A stretch of 5,277 bases of DNA from Richelia sp. UBA3308 (GTDB lineage: Bacteria > Cyanobacteriota > Cyanobacteriia > Cyanobacteriales > Nostocaceae): positions 1-5,277 of the forward strand of contig DESS01000353.1 in NCBI GenBank assembly GCA_002361335.1. The letters run 5' to 3'. Positions within the stretch are counted from its first letter, which is position 1. Each line of letters opens with the position of its first letter. This document shows, one piece after another, positions 1-5,245 of this stretch. The notes below the pieces were generated by a model. That model was given only the letters and a program-made list of their open reading frames with translations. It made no database searches and had not been told where the DNA came from. A program made the translations under genes and the position numbers.

Positions 1-21
1 ACTCGTTACTCCTTACTCGTT
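1..21. repeat. Heptanucleotide tandem array, 3 units, cut by the window edge
   Basis: Three consecutive 7-base units read ACTCGTT, ACTCCTT, ACTCGTT, and may continue left of the window. They lie about 50 bases downstream of the phoH stop codon. Short tandem repeats with a 7-base period are known from filamentous cyanobacteria (the STRR class); assignment to that class is inference. The last unit is followed by AGGAGGG, so CTCCT at 9-13 can pair with AGGAG at 22-26 as a weak hairpin. Confidence 0.6.
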
Positions 22-72
22 AGGAGGGAGCAGCGAGCAATTATCTTTCTCACCATCCCCTTCCTTCCATGC

Positions 73-1026
73 TTATTTTTCATACTGCTCGTAAGCAGCA
101 ACAATACGCTGTACTAAAGGATGACGTACAACATCTTTTTGAGAAAATTCACAAAAGCCGATGCCTTCTACGTGTTTTAAAATTTGAAAAGCTGTTGATA
201 ATCCGGATTTTTGCTGGGATGGTAAATCGGTTTGTGTCATGTCACCCGTTACTACCATGCGAGAATTAAAACCTAAACGAGTTAAAACCATTTTCATTTG
301 TGCTGGTGTGGTATTTTGAGCTTCATCCACGATCACAAATGCATTATTTAAAGTTCTCCCCCGCATGTAAGCTAATGGCGCAACTTCAATTACTCCTTTT
401 TCAATTAATGATGGTACTTTATCCGGCTCGATAAATTCATTAATCGCATCATAAAGCGGGCGCAGATAAGGATTAACCTTCTGCTGTAAGTCTCCAGGTA
501 AAAAACCAAGTTTTTCACCAGCTTCAACCGCAGGACGAGTTAAAATTAGTTTCTCATACTTATTATCAAGCAAAGCTTGAACGGCGACAACAACAGCCAA
601 AAATGTTTTACCAGTACCAGCAGGACCAATACAAAATGTTAAGTCACGCTTGCGTATAGCTTCAATATACTGTTTCTGGCGAAAAGTTTTAGCACGAATT
701 TGTTCGCCACGACGAGTTTTAGCAAGTACATCCCGCTGTAATATTTGCAGTTCATCTTCTCGATGAGTATCTAGGGCTTGACGTGCTGTTAAAATATCAG
801 CCATAGATAAAACATTACCTTTGGTCCAAATATCTTCTAAAGATTTTACCAACCGACGAACCAAGTCGATTTGTTTTTCAGTACCACTAACGTATAATGC
901 TTGTCCCCTAAGTACTACAGTGGCACCAGTTTGGCGCGATAGGATCTTGAGGTTTTCTTCCTGATTTCCCGCTAAGGCCATAGCACTTGGAATGTCGGGC
1001 AATTCTATTGTTATGGCATCTGCCAT
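73..1026 (-). CDS. phoH: PhoH/YbeZ family P-loop ATPase
   Basis: A 317-residue PhoH-like protein, a full-length size for the family. Residues about 25-65 resemble a KH-like nucleic-acid-binding region, ending near SLEDIW. The ATPase core follows, with Walker A GPAGTGKT at 134-141, the family block RPAVEAGEKLGFLPGD at 164-179, MRGRT at 221-225, Walker B VIVDEAQN at 231-238, the VTGDMTQTDLP segment at 259-269 and DVVRHPLV near the C terminus. All expected nucleotide-binding residues are present. YbeZ-type PhoH proteins are cytosolic and work with the endonuclease YbeY in rRNA maturation and ribosome quality control; that role is family knowledge, and ybeY is not in this window. The start is chosen because the N terminus MADAITIELP fits cyanobacterial relatives as I remember them; there is no clear Shine-Dalgarno sequence before it. 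It lies 116 bases downstream of the KH gene on the same strand, with a hairpin between, so it may be read from its own promoter or by read-through. Confidence 0.95.
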   Translation of the reverse strand: MADAITIELPDIPSAMALAGNQEENLKILSRQTGATVVLRGQALYVSGTEKQIDLVRRLVKSLEDIWTKGNVLSMADILTARQALDTHREDELQILQRDVLAKTRRGEQIRAKTFRQKQYIEAIRKRDLTFCIGPAGTGKTFLAVVVAVQALLDNKYEKLILTRPAVEAGEKLGFLPGDLQQKVNPYLRPLYDAINEFIEPDKVPSLIEKGVIEVAPLAYMRGRTLNNAFVIVDEAQNTTPAQMKMVLTRLGFNSRMVVTGDMTQTDLPSQQKSGLSTAFQILKHVEGIGFCEFSQKDVVRHPLVQRIVAAYEQYEK

Positions 1027-1085
1027 AGTGTTTATTATTGGTAAGCAGTAATTAGTCTGGAAATATTTTAAGTAATTTACTGTAT

Positions 1086-1109
1086 ACTATCAGCCAAATG
1101 GCTGATAGT
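1086..1109 (-). terminator. Perfect 10-bp hairpin between the KH gene and phoH
   Basis: ACTATCAGCC and GGCTGATAGT form a perfect 10-bp stem around a 4-base AAAT loop. The stem lies 33 bases past the KH stop codon. In the direction of transcription it is followed by ATACAGTAAA, not a T-run, so it is not a canonical intrinsic terminator; cyanobacterial terminators often lack a strong T-tract. It could instead protect an mRNA 3' end, mark a processing site between KH and phoH, or be a protein-binding palindrome. A weaker pair, CGAAAC (1120-1125) with GTTTCG (1136-1141), lies between it and the KH stop codon. Confidence 0.45.
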
Positions 1110-1142
1110 GAATAAAGCGCGAAACAATAAAAATCGTTTCGA

Positions 1143-1583
1143 TTAAATGCGAGTGCGGGGTTTGGTGAAATTTCTACGTCCGTCACCACGTCTTGTTTTA
1201 GGTTTGGGCATTGGTAATTCTCGATCCCGTTCTTCGCTATAAGATGCTGGTGCATCCTCCCGATTTTCATTACTACCGTAAATGTCTAGGTACGCCGATT
1301 GTCCGGCAGCTTGAGCAGTCGCAGAAATCACCGTGCGAATAGCCTGAATATTGCGTCCTCCACGACCAAATACTTTACCTTTATCTGCATTATCAAAGGC
1401 AATGCGAATCCAAGCTCTTTTGGTGCTGCAAGAAATTTCGCAATCAACGCTTAAAGATTCTGGATATTCCAAAAATGGCTCAATCAAAAATCTTACTAGA
1501 CTGACATAATCGGGAGCTGTACTGGATGTTGTTTCTCTAACTTTATGAGGATGCAACTTCTGCACGGACTTGTTCAAAAACAT
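1143..1583 (-). CDS. khpA: KH-domain RNA-binding protein, KhpA type
   Basis: The open frame encodes up to 146 residues. The conserved part runs from PDYVSLVRFL (about residue 25) through LSVDCEISCS and AWIRIAF to the KH signature GKVFGRGGRNIQAIR, whose GxxG loop is GRGG at residues 73-76. YLDIYG at 98-103 closes the fold. Residues about 104-146 form a charged, probably disordered Arg/Pro/Lys-rich tail. Firmicute KhpA is only about 75-80 residues, so this version carries both an N-terminal extension and a tail. KhpA proteins bind RNA in the cytosol, often with KhpB; no khpB is seen here. The gene follows rpsP in the usual order. From the ATG used, it overlaps the rpsP end by 41 bases in another frame. 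That ATG has no good Shine-Dalgarno sequence, and GTG at codon 7 (1563-1565) or TTG at codon 10 (1554-1556) are alternatives. The family call is sure; the start is not. Confidence 0.9.
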   Translation of the reverse strand: MFLNKSVQKLHPHKVRETTSSTAPDYVSLVRFLIEPFLEYPESLSVDCEISCSTKRAWIRIAFDNADKGKVFGRGGRNIQAIRTVISATAQAAGQSAYLDIYGSNENREDAPASYSEERDRELPMPKPKTRRGDGRRNFTKPRTRI

Positions 1584-1806
1584 TATTTTTTTCTAAGATG
1601 CGACGCACGGTGTCAGTTGGTTGAGCGCCCTGTTGTAGCCGTTGGACAATGCCGGGAACGTCTAATTTTGTTTCTTTGGTTCTAGGATTATAAAACCCCA
1701 ATTCTTGGAGGGGACGACCATCACGACGAGAAAGATTATTAATGGCAATTATTCGGTAACTTGCTTCTCGCTTTTTGCCAATTCGCTTTAGGCGCAGTTT
1801 AATCAT
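1543..1806 (-). CDS. rpsP: 30S ribosomal protein S16
   Basis: An 87-residue protein with the S16 signature IKLRLKRIGK at residues 2-11, followed by YRIIAINN, the RRDGRPLQELGFYNP block and a C-terminal AQPTDTVRRIL segment. Length is normal for bacterial S16. S16 is an early-assembling protein of the 30S subunit. The start MIKLRLKR is the conserved N terminus. An AGGAGA stretch lies at 1821-1826, 14 bases before the ATG, which is farther than usual. The gene lies 260 bases downstream of ffh and overlaps the reading frame of the KH gene at its 3' end, so the two are probably co-transcribed and may be translationally coupled. A long, possibly structured leader precedes it. Confidence 0.98.
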   Translation of the reverse strand: MIKLRLKRIGKKREASYRIIAINNLSRRDGRPLQELGFYNPRTKETKLDVPGIVQRLQQGAQPTDTVRRILEKNNVFEQVRAEVASS

Positions 1807-2066
1807 GATTGAGAGGTTATTCTCCTAGTTTTACAGGTATGGGTTTACAAATACAATTGGCGATACATCTACCTAACATTATGAAAGTATTTCACCGGCA
1901 AAGGGTGATGCTCCTCACAAAGGTGGGAAGATAAAAATTTCCCACGACCAGCAAATGCTAATTTTAGCACTTGCACGGCATGAAGCGCTATTGATTCAAA
2001 TGTCAACTCAATGCCGGGATTTTGGATTATATCCCTTGTCTATGAGTGGTAACTGGTAACTAATAA
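1807..2066 (-). other. ffh-rpsP spacer, possible structured rpsP leader
   Basis: This 260-base spacer holds no convincing ORF. It contains several inverted repeats: CGGCAT (1976-1981) with ATGCCG (2011-2016), enclosing TTGA/TCAA (1991-1994 and 2003-2006); TGCTA (1956-1960) with TAGCA (1965-1969); GTGGGAA (1923-1929) with TTCCCAC (1939-1945); and TCACC (1892-1896) with GGTGA (1904-1908). The last pairing competes with GTGA (1905-1908) pairing with TCAC (1915-1918). If transcription starts at the TATAAT noted at 2026-2031, the rpsP leader would be about 210 bases. Each stem is short, so the folded structure is inference. None is followed by a T-run on the minus strand, so I cannot name an ffh terminator. 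Confidence 0.4.
2026..2031 (-). promoter_or_regulatory. Candidate -10 element (TATAAT) upstream of rpsP
   Basis: The minus strand reads a perfect TATAAT here, 36 bases past the ffh stop codon and about 220 bases before the rpsP start. No TTGACA-like -35 is present at 16-18 bases spacing; that position is occupied by the period-7 array AGTTACC/AGTTACC. The element would give rpsP-KH a promoter of its own. A lone hexamer match in AT-rich DNA is weak evidence. Confidence 0.35.
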
Positions 2067-2072
2067 CTAAAG
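2045..2072. repeat. Heptanucleotide tandem array across the ffh stop codon
   Basis: Four period-7 units read AGTGGTA, ACTGGTA, ACTAATA, ACTAAAG. The core holds two exact GGTAACT copies (2048-2054 and 2055-2061) and a variant AATAACT (2062-2068). The array runs into the last two codons of ffh, including its TAG stop (2067-2069). It is similar in phase and pattern (ACTnnTn) to the array at the left edge of the window. Assignment to the cyanobacterial STRR class is inference. Confidence 0.55.
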
Positions 2073-3533
2073 AGTGCCGAAACCTTTTTTCTTTTTATCC
2101 TTCTTGCCTTTCTTTTTACCGCGAGATGCGCCGCCTGGATAACCCCGCCATCCCGGTGCAGCGGGATTTCCAGCAGCCATAGGATTACCTCCCATTCCAT
2201 CAAACATTCCTCCTCCTCCTGGCATTCCGGGAAAGTTACCTTGTCCCATTTGCTGCATCATATTACGCATTTTCTGGAAATCACTCACCAACTTGCTGAC
2301 ATCTTTTTCCTTATAACCACTTCCATTGGCAATCCGCCGCCGCCGACTGGGAGAACTCGCCAACAAATCGGGATTTGTCCGTTCTTGCTTGGTCATGGAT
2401 TTGATCATAGCTTCACAGCGTTTCAGCTGAGACTGCCCTTTCTCAAGTTGATCGTTGGATATTTTGTTCATCCCCGGAATCATTTTCATGATCCCTCCCA
2501 GAGAACCCATATTTTTCAATAAGCGCAACTGTTTGAGAAAGTCAGTAAAATCAAACTTTGCTGACAGGATTTTCTCCTGCATTTTCTCAGCATCGGCAAG
2601 ATCAAATTCTTCTTGGGCTTTTTCTACAAGGGTTAATACATCTCCCATGCCCAGAATCCGCGATGCCATTCTATCGGGATAAAACGGTTGCAGGGCTTCT
2701 ACTTTTTCACCCACACCGACAAATTTAATCGGCGCACCGGAAATTCTTCTCACCGATAAGGCAGCACCACCACGACTATCACCATCTAATTTGGTGAGTA
2801 TTGCACCACTAATACCAATTTGTTCGTGGAAGGTACTAGTCAAATTTGCTGCCTCTTGACCAGTCATTGCGTCAACTACCAGCAGGGTTTCATGGGGTTG
2901 GACGGTTCGTTTTACCTGGGCTAGCTCCGCCATCATATCTTGGTCAATTTGCAGACGACCGGCGGTATCAATAATTACGGTATCAATTCCTTCTGCCTTG
3001 GCATGTTCTACCCCTTGACGTGCAATTTCAACTGGATTCGCATCGCTTCCCAGTTCAAATACCGGCACGTTAATTTGTTGACCTAAAGTTTTTAATTGAT
3101 CGATCGCAGCGGGACGATAAACGTCTGTTGCTACCATCAAACAACTACGTTCTAATTTCCTTAAATGTAAGGCTAATTTCGCTGTGGCAGTGGTTTTACC
3201 TGTACCCTGCAAACCAGCCATTAACACGACTGTAGGTGCTGTTTCTGCTTGTACCAGGGGGACATTAGTTTCCCCCATTACATTTACCAGTTCCTCATGA
3301 ACAATTTTGATAAACTGCTGATCCGGACGTACTCCCTTGACAACCTCAGCGCCTTGTGCTTTTGATTCAACTTCGCGAATAAATTCTTTAACTACCACAA
3401 GGTTCACATCCGCTTCCAACAAGGCGCGGCGTACTTCCCGCAAGGCCTCCTGGATGTTAGATTGGGATATTTTATCTTGTCCCCGGAGCTTTTTCCATGT
3501 AGATTCTAAACGATCGGCTAGTGCATCAAACAT
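2067..3533 (-). CDS. ffh: Signal recognition particle GTPase Ffh (SRP54)
   Basis: A 488-residue Ffh. The N domain (about 1-90) carries the ALLEADVNL motif at 37-45. The G domain has G1 GLQGTGKTT at 107-115, the DVYRPAA insertion-box segment at 137-143, G3 DTAGR at 189-193, G4 TKLDGD at 247-252 and the downstream FVGVGEK at 271-277. The Met-rich M domain (about 325-430) includes GGIMKMIPGMNK and the SRP-RNA-binding SRRRRIANGSG at 396-406. Ffh with SRP RNA recognises signal sequences and transmembrane segments as they leave the ribosome and docks with the receptor FtsY at the membrane. The protein is about 35 residues longer than E. coli Ffh (453). The excess is a Gly/Met/Pro-rich segment (about 431-467) and a Lys-rich end (472-483). 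No SRP RNA gene or ftsY is in the window. The ATG has no strong Shine-Dalgarno sequence. The upstream neighbours on the right are divergently transcribed. Confidence 0.98.
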   Translation of the reverse strand: MFDALADRLESTWKKLRGQDKISQSNIQEALREVRRALLEADVNLVVVKEFIREVESKAQGAEVVKGVRPDQQFIKIVHEELVNVMGETNVPLVQAETAPTVVLMAGLQGTGKTTATAKLALHLRKLERSCLMVATDVYRPAAIDQLKTLGQQINVPVFELGSDANPVEIARQGVEHAKAEGIDTVIIDTAGRLQIDQDMMAELAQVKRTVQPHETLLVVDAMTGQEAANLTSTFHEQIGISGAILTKLDGDSRGGAALSVRRISGAPIKFVGVGEKVEALQPFYPDRMASRILGMGDVLTLVEKAQEEFDLADAEKMQEKILSAKFDFTDFLKQLRLLKNMGSLGGIMKMIPGMNKISNDQLEKGQSQLKRCEAMIKSMTKQERTNPDLLASSPSRRRRIANGSGYKEKDVSKLVSDFQKMRNMMQQMGQGNFPGMPGGGGMFDGMGGNPMAAGNPAAPGWRGYPGGASRGKKKGKKDKKKKGFGTL

Positions 3534-3561
3534 AATTCAATTTCTATGAGTCAGTCAGGAG

Positions 3562-3567
3562 AGTATA
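3562..3567 (-). promoter_or_regulatory. Candidate -10 element (TATACT) for ffh
   Basis: The minus strand reads TTTATACT, with TATACT ending 28 bases before the ffh ATG. This fits a vegetative sigma -10 box and would give a leader of about 20 bases. At 17 bases spacing the upstream hexamer is ATTAAG, a poor -35. It is the best promoter-like hexamer I see just upstream of ffh. Confidence 0.35.
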
Positions 3568-3606
3568 AACGCCCTATTTAAGAGCTTAATAGTTTTCAAT
3601 TGATAA

Positions 3607-3798
3607 ATGCTAACGAAAGCAATGGAATTTATTTACAAAAATTTATCTACGAACCCAACTAGGGCAAGCACAGACAACATTGGAAAAGCGCAAAAAAAAT
3701 ATCGCTATGTTAAGAAAAGTAACGAATTTAACACCTTTCAAGCCTTTTGCCTTGTCTCAACTATAATTTTTCTGGCTGACCTACTTAGCACTGAATAA
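3607..3798 (+). CDS. Doubtful 63-residue ORF with hydrophobic C terminus
   Basis: I do not recognise this protein. The N-terminal 40 residues are polar and basic (KAQKKYRYVKK at 27-37). Residues about 44-60 (FQAFCLVSTIIFLADLL) are hydrophobic enough for one membrane helix. It ends 26 bases before the pentapeptide gene on the same strand, so the two could form a small unit of membrane proteins. Against it being real: there is no Shine-Dalgarno sequence at ATG 3607 or at the alternative ATG 3622, it is short, it lies in AT-rich DNA, and a TATAAT likely to serve the next gene lies inside it. If it is not a gene, 3534-3824 is a 291-base divergent spacer holding the promoters of ffh and the pentapeptide gene. 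Confidence 0.3.
   Translation: MLTKAMEFIYKNLSTNPTRASTDNIGKAQKKYRYVKKSNEFNTFQAFCLVSTIIFLADLLSTE
3762..3767 (+). promoter_or_regulatory. Candidate -10 element (TATAAT) for the pentapeptide gene
   Basis: A perfect TATAAT lies 57 bases before the ATG at 3825. No good -35 hexamer sits at standard spacing (CAAGCC at 17 bases). A transcript from here would have a leader of about 50 bases. Low confidence, because single hexamers are common in AT-rich DNA. Confidence 0.3.
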
Positions 3799-3824
3799 AA
3801 TTTACTTAAAGATAATTATTAGAT

Positions 3825-5006
3825 ATGAATACAGTAGATAGGAAAACAAATAATTTATCGCCAGAAACTAAGTTTGGAATATTTTTTATATTCAAGCTAA
3901 TAGCTGTGATTGTTACAAGTTATATATTTCTGTTGCTGACAATATCAGATCGATCATCAATATTATTATTTAGTTTAAGTTTAGCTAGTGGTTTGATTTT
4001 TTTGATTGCGAATATAATTTGGAATAGACATAATTATCTGAAAAATCAACTGGGAAATCAAATGAAAAATCAACTGAAAAATCAAAATAAAAAGTTAATT
4101 GAAACTACTAAAGAAATGGATGAATCTAATAACATTCAAATTCCAGAACAACAAAGCATCCGAAAAAAAATACTTAATCAAATTAACCAAGGTGAAACTC
4201 CAAGCAGTTTAAACTTAATTTTTGCCAATTTAAAAGACCTTGAATTAATCGGCATTAACTTCAACGATATGTATTTAAGTGGCCTTGAATTAAATAGTGC
4301 GAATTTAACAAATGCCCAATTAATCGGAACTGACTTAAGTGAAGCTAATTTCTGCGATGCCAAATTAGTAAATACTCAGCTAGTAGGTTCTAATCTCAAC
4401 AGCATCAACTTAACTAATGCCAATCTTAATAATGCTAATTTAAGAGATGTTAACCTTAGTACCGCCACCCTAAATAATGCTTGTTTAATCGCCACTCAAT
4501 TAGTTGGTGCAAATTTAAGCGATGCTACATTACTAAATACTAATTTAACCAATGCCAAACTTCATAAAGCTTATTTGTGGAATGCCAATCTTAATAATGC
4601 TCAGCTAGTTAATGCTGATTTTACTTGCGCTTATATGAATAATGTCAAACTAAATCATGTTAACCTAACTGGTGCCATTCTCGAAAATGCTCAAATGACT
4701 GAAGCTAAGTTAAAAAACGCCAATTTAGAATCGGTTAATTTAAAAAGTGCCAAATTAGATAACGCTAATTTGAAAAATGCCAATTTGAGTGAAGCTTGTT
4801 TAGAAAAAGCTAATTTAGAAAATAGCAATTTAGAAAATGCTAATTTACACAATACAGACTTGAGAAAAGCAAATTTAACCAATACCAATCTTTTCAACAC
4901 AAAAGTCAAAAACGCTCGCTTTGGATGGAATATCGGCATCACTGAAGAAGTGCAAATTTATTTAAAGCAAGAAGGAGCAATTTTTGAAGATCAATCATAT
5001 TCGTAA
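3825..5006 (+). CDS. Membrane-anchored pentapeptide-repeat protein
   Basis: A 393-residue protein in four parts. Residues about 17-40 and 45-66 are strongly hydrophobic and likely form two membrane helices. Basic residues before the first and after the second place both ends on the cytoplasmic side by the positive-inside rule. Residues 67-110 are an Asn/Gln/Lys-rich linker with a four-fold KNQ(L/M) repeat. Residues 111-133 look like a helical cap. Residues 134-363 are 46 uninterrupted pentapeptides of A(N/K/Q)LxN type, with Leu (sometimes Phe, Met, Ile or Val) at the centre, expected to fold as a right-handed quadrilateral beta-helix of about 11.5 turns. The end, ARFGWNIGITEEVQIYL to GAIFED, resembles the C-terminal cap I remember from other cyanobacterial members. 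The biochemical role of most such proteins is unknown. HglK, a cyanobacterial pentapeptide protein needed for the heterocyst glycolipid layer, is also membrane-anchored but has four helices. No Shine-Dalgarno sequence is clear. AT-rich compared with ffh. Function unknown. Confidence 0.93.
   Translation: MNTVDRKTNNLSPETKFGIFFIFKLIAVIVTSYIFLLLTISDRSSILLFSLSLASGLIFLIANIIWNRHNYLKNQLGNQMKNQLKNQNKKLIETTKEMDESNNIQIPEQQSIRKKILNQINQGETPSSLNLIFANLKDLELIGINFNDMYLSGLELNSANLTNAQLIGTDLSEANFCDAKLVNTQLVGSNLNSINLTNANLNNANLRDVNLSTATLNNACLIATQLVGANLSDATLLNTNLTNAKLHKAYLWNANLNNAQLVNADFTCAYMNNVKLNHVNLTGAILENAQMTEAKLKNANLESVNLKSAKLDNANLKNANLSEACLEKANLENSNLENANLHNTDLRKANLTNTNLFNTKVKNARFGWNIGITEEVQIYLKQEGAIFEDQSYS
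4041..4088 (+). repeat. 12-bp tandem repeat, 4 units, in the pentapeptide gene linker
   Basis: Four in-frame 12-base units encode KNQL, GNQM, KNQL, KNQN (residues 73-88). Units 1 and 3 are identical (AAAAATCAACTG) and the others differ by one to three bases. The repeat lies between the membrane helices and the beta-helix, so copy-number change would alter tether length without shifting frame. Confidence 0.75.
4224..4913 (+). repeat. 46 consecutive pentapeptide-coding units (15 bp period)
   Basis: The reading frame keeps a strict five-residue period for 690 bases, from ANLKD (residue 134) to TKVKN (residue 363), and the next unit begins ARF. No insertion or loop breaks the register. A longer 20-residue pattern, one full beta-helix turn, shows in QLIG/QLVG at residues 165, 185 and 225, which puts these units on the same face. 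The repeats are protein-level and diverged in DNA, so this is not a mobile or CRISPR-like repeat. Confidence 0.9.
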
Positions 5007-5036
5007 TTTTTCATTGGTAATTGGAAGAGTATAGTT

Positions 5037-5216
5037 TTATGAAACTAAAGTAATTAAGTTAGAAAAAGCTTCAGTTGCATCCGCTATAACTTTACTTTGA
5101 AAAACAAATTCGCTATAATCTGCTAAATTATCTAAACCAACTAAATTTAACATTACTTCAGTAGTTACCCATGCAGAAGTTTCAATAAACAGTTTTCGCC
5201 ATCTTAGTTTCTTCAT
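5037..5216 (-). CDS. Small conserved cyanobacterial protein, 59 residues
   Basis: This short frame begins MKKLRWRKLF and ends FSNLITLVS. It contains WVTTEVMLNLVGLDNLADYSEF, given here as positions 15-37 with key residues W15, G28, L29, D30 and the DYSEF end. I remember a similar GLD-LADYSEF core in small uncharacterised proteins of other cyanobacteria, but could not check it. A basic N terminus followed by a moderately hydrophobic stretch (about 9-29) may associate with the membrane. A purine-rich GAAGAAAAGGAAA lies directly before the ATG. The stop codon is 30 bases from the end of the pentapeptide gene, and the two genes converge. No function can be given. Confidence 0.7.
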   Translation of the reverse strand: MKKLRWRKLFIETSAWVTTEVMLNLVGLDNLADYSEFVFQSKVIADATEAFSNLITLVS

Positions 5217-5245
5217 TTTCCTTTTCTTCGAGCAAATGTCAAGGT

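Noticed and set aside
1052..1270. 72-codon minus-strand ORF overlapping the KH gene tail
   Set aside because: It lies in another frame of the KH coding region and has no recognisable features.
1923..1945. GTGGGAA/TTCCCAC hairpin as intrinsic terminator of ffh
   Set aside because: The T-rich stretch is in the loop, not after the stem, in the direction of ffh transcription.
2001..2006. TTGACA on the minus strand as the -35 box of rpsP
   Set aside because: At 16-18 bases spacing the -10 position reads TTCATG/TCATGC/CATGCC, which is not a -10 box; it also falls inside an inverted repeat.
1807..2066. SRP RNA (ffs) gene next to ffh
   Set aside because: I could not find the conserved GGTCAGG/GGAAGGAAGCAGCC-type core on either strand.
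2241..2682. Plus-strand ORFs inside ffh
   Set aside because: They are antisense frames of a clearly conserved gene.
4224..4913. CRISPR-like or satellite array
   Set aside because: The 15-base period has no constant repeat and spacer pattern and encodes an intact pentapeptide protein.
4178..4942. Minus-strand ORFs opposite the pentapeptide gene (4178-4363 and 4691-4942)
   Set aside because: Their Leu/Ala/Lys/Phe periodicity is the mirror of the 15-base repeat on the plus strand; they have no independent support.
3825..5006. Qnr/MfpA-type quinolone-resistance protein
   Set aside because: Those are soluble, about 180-220 residues; this one is longer, has two membrane helices and no Qnr-like loops.
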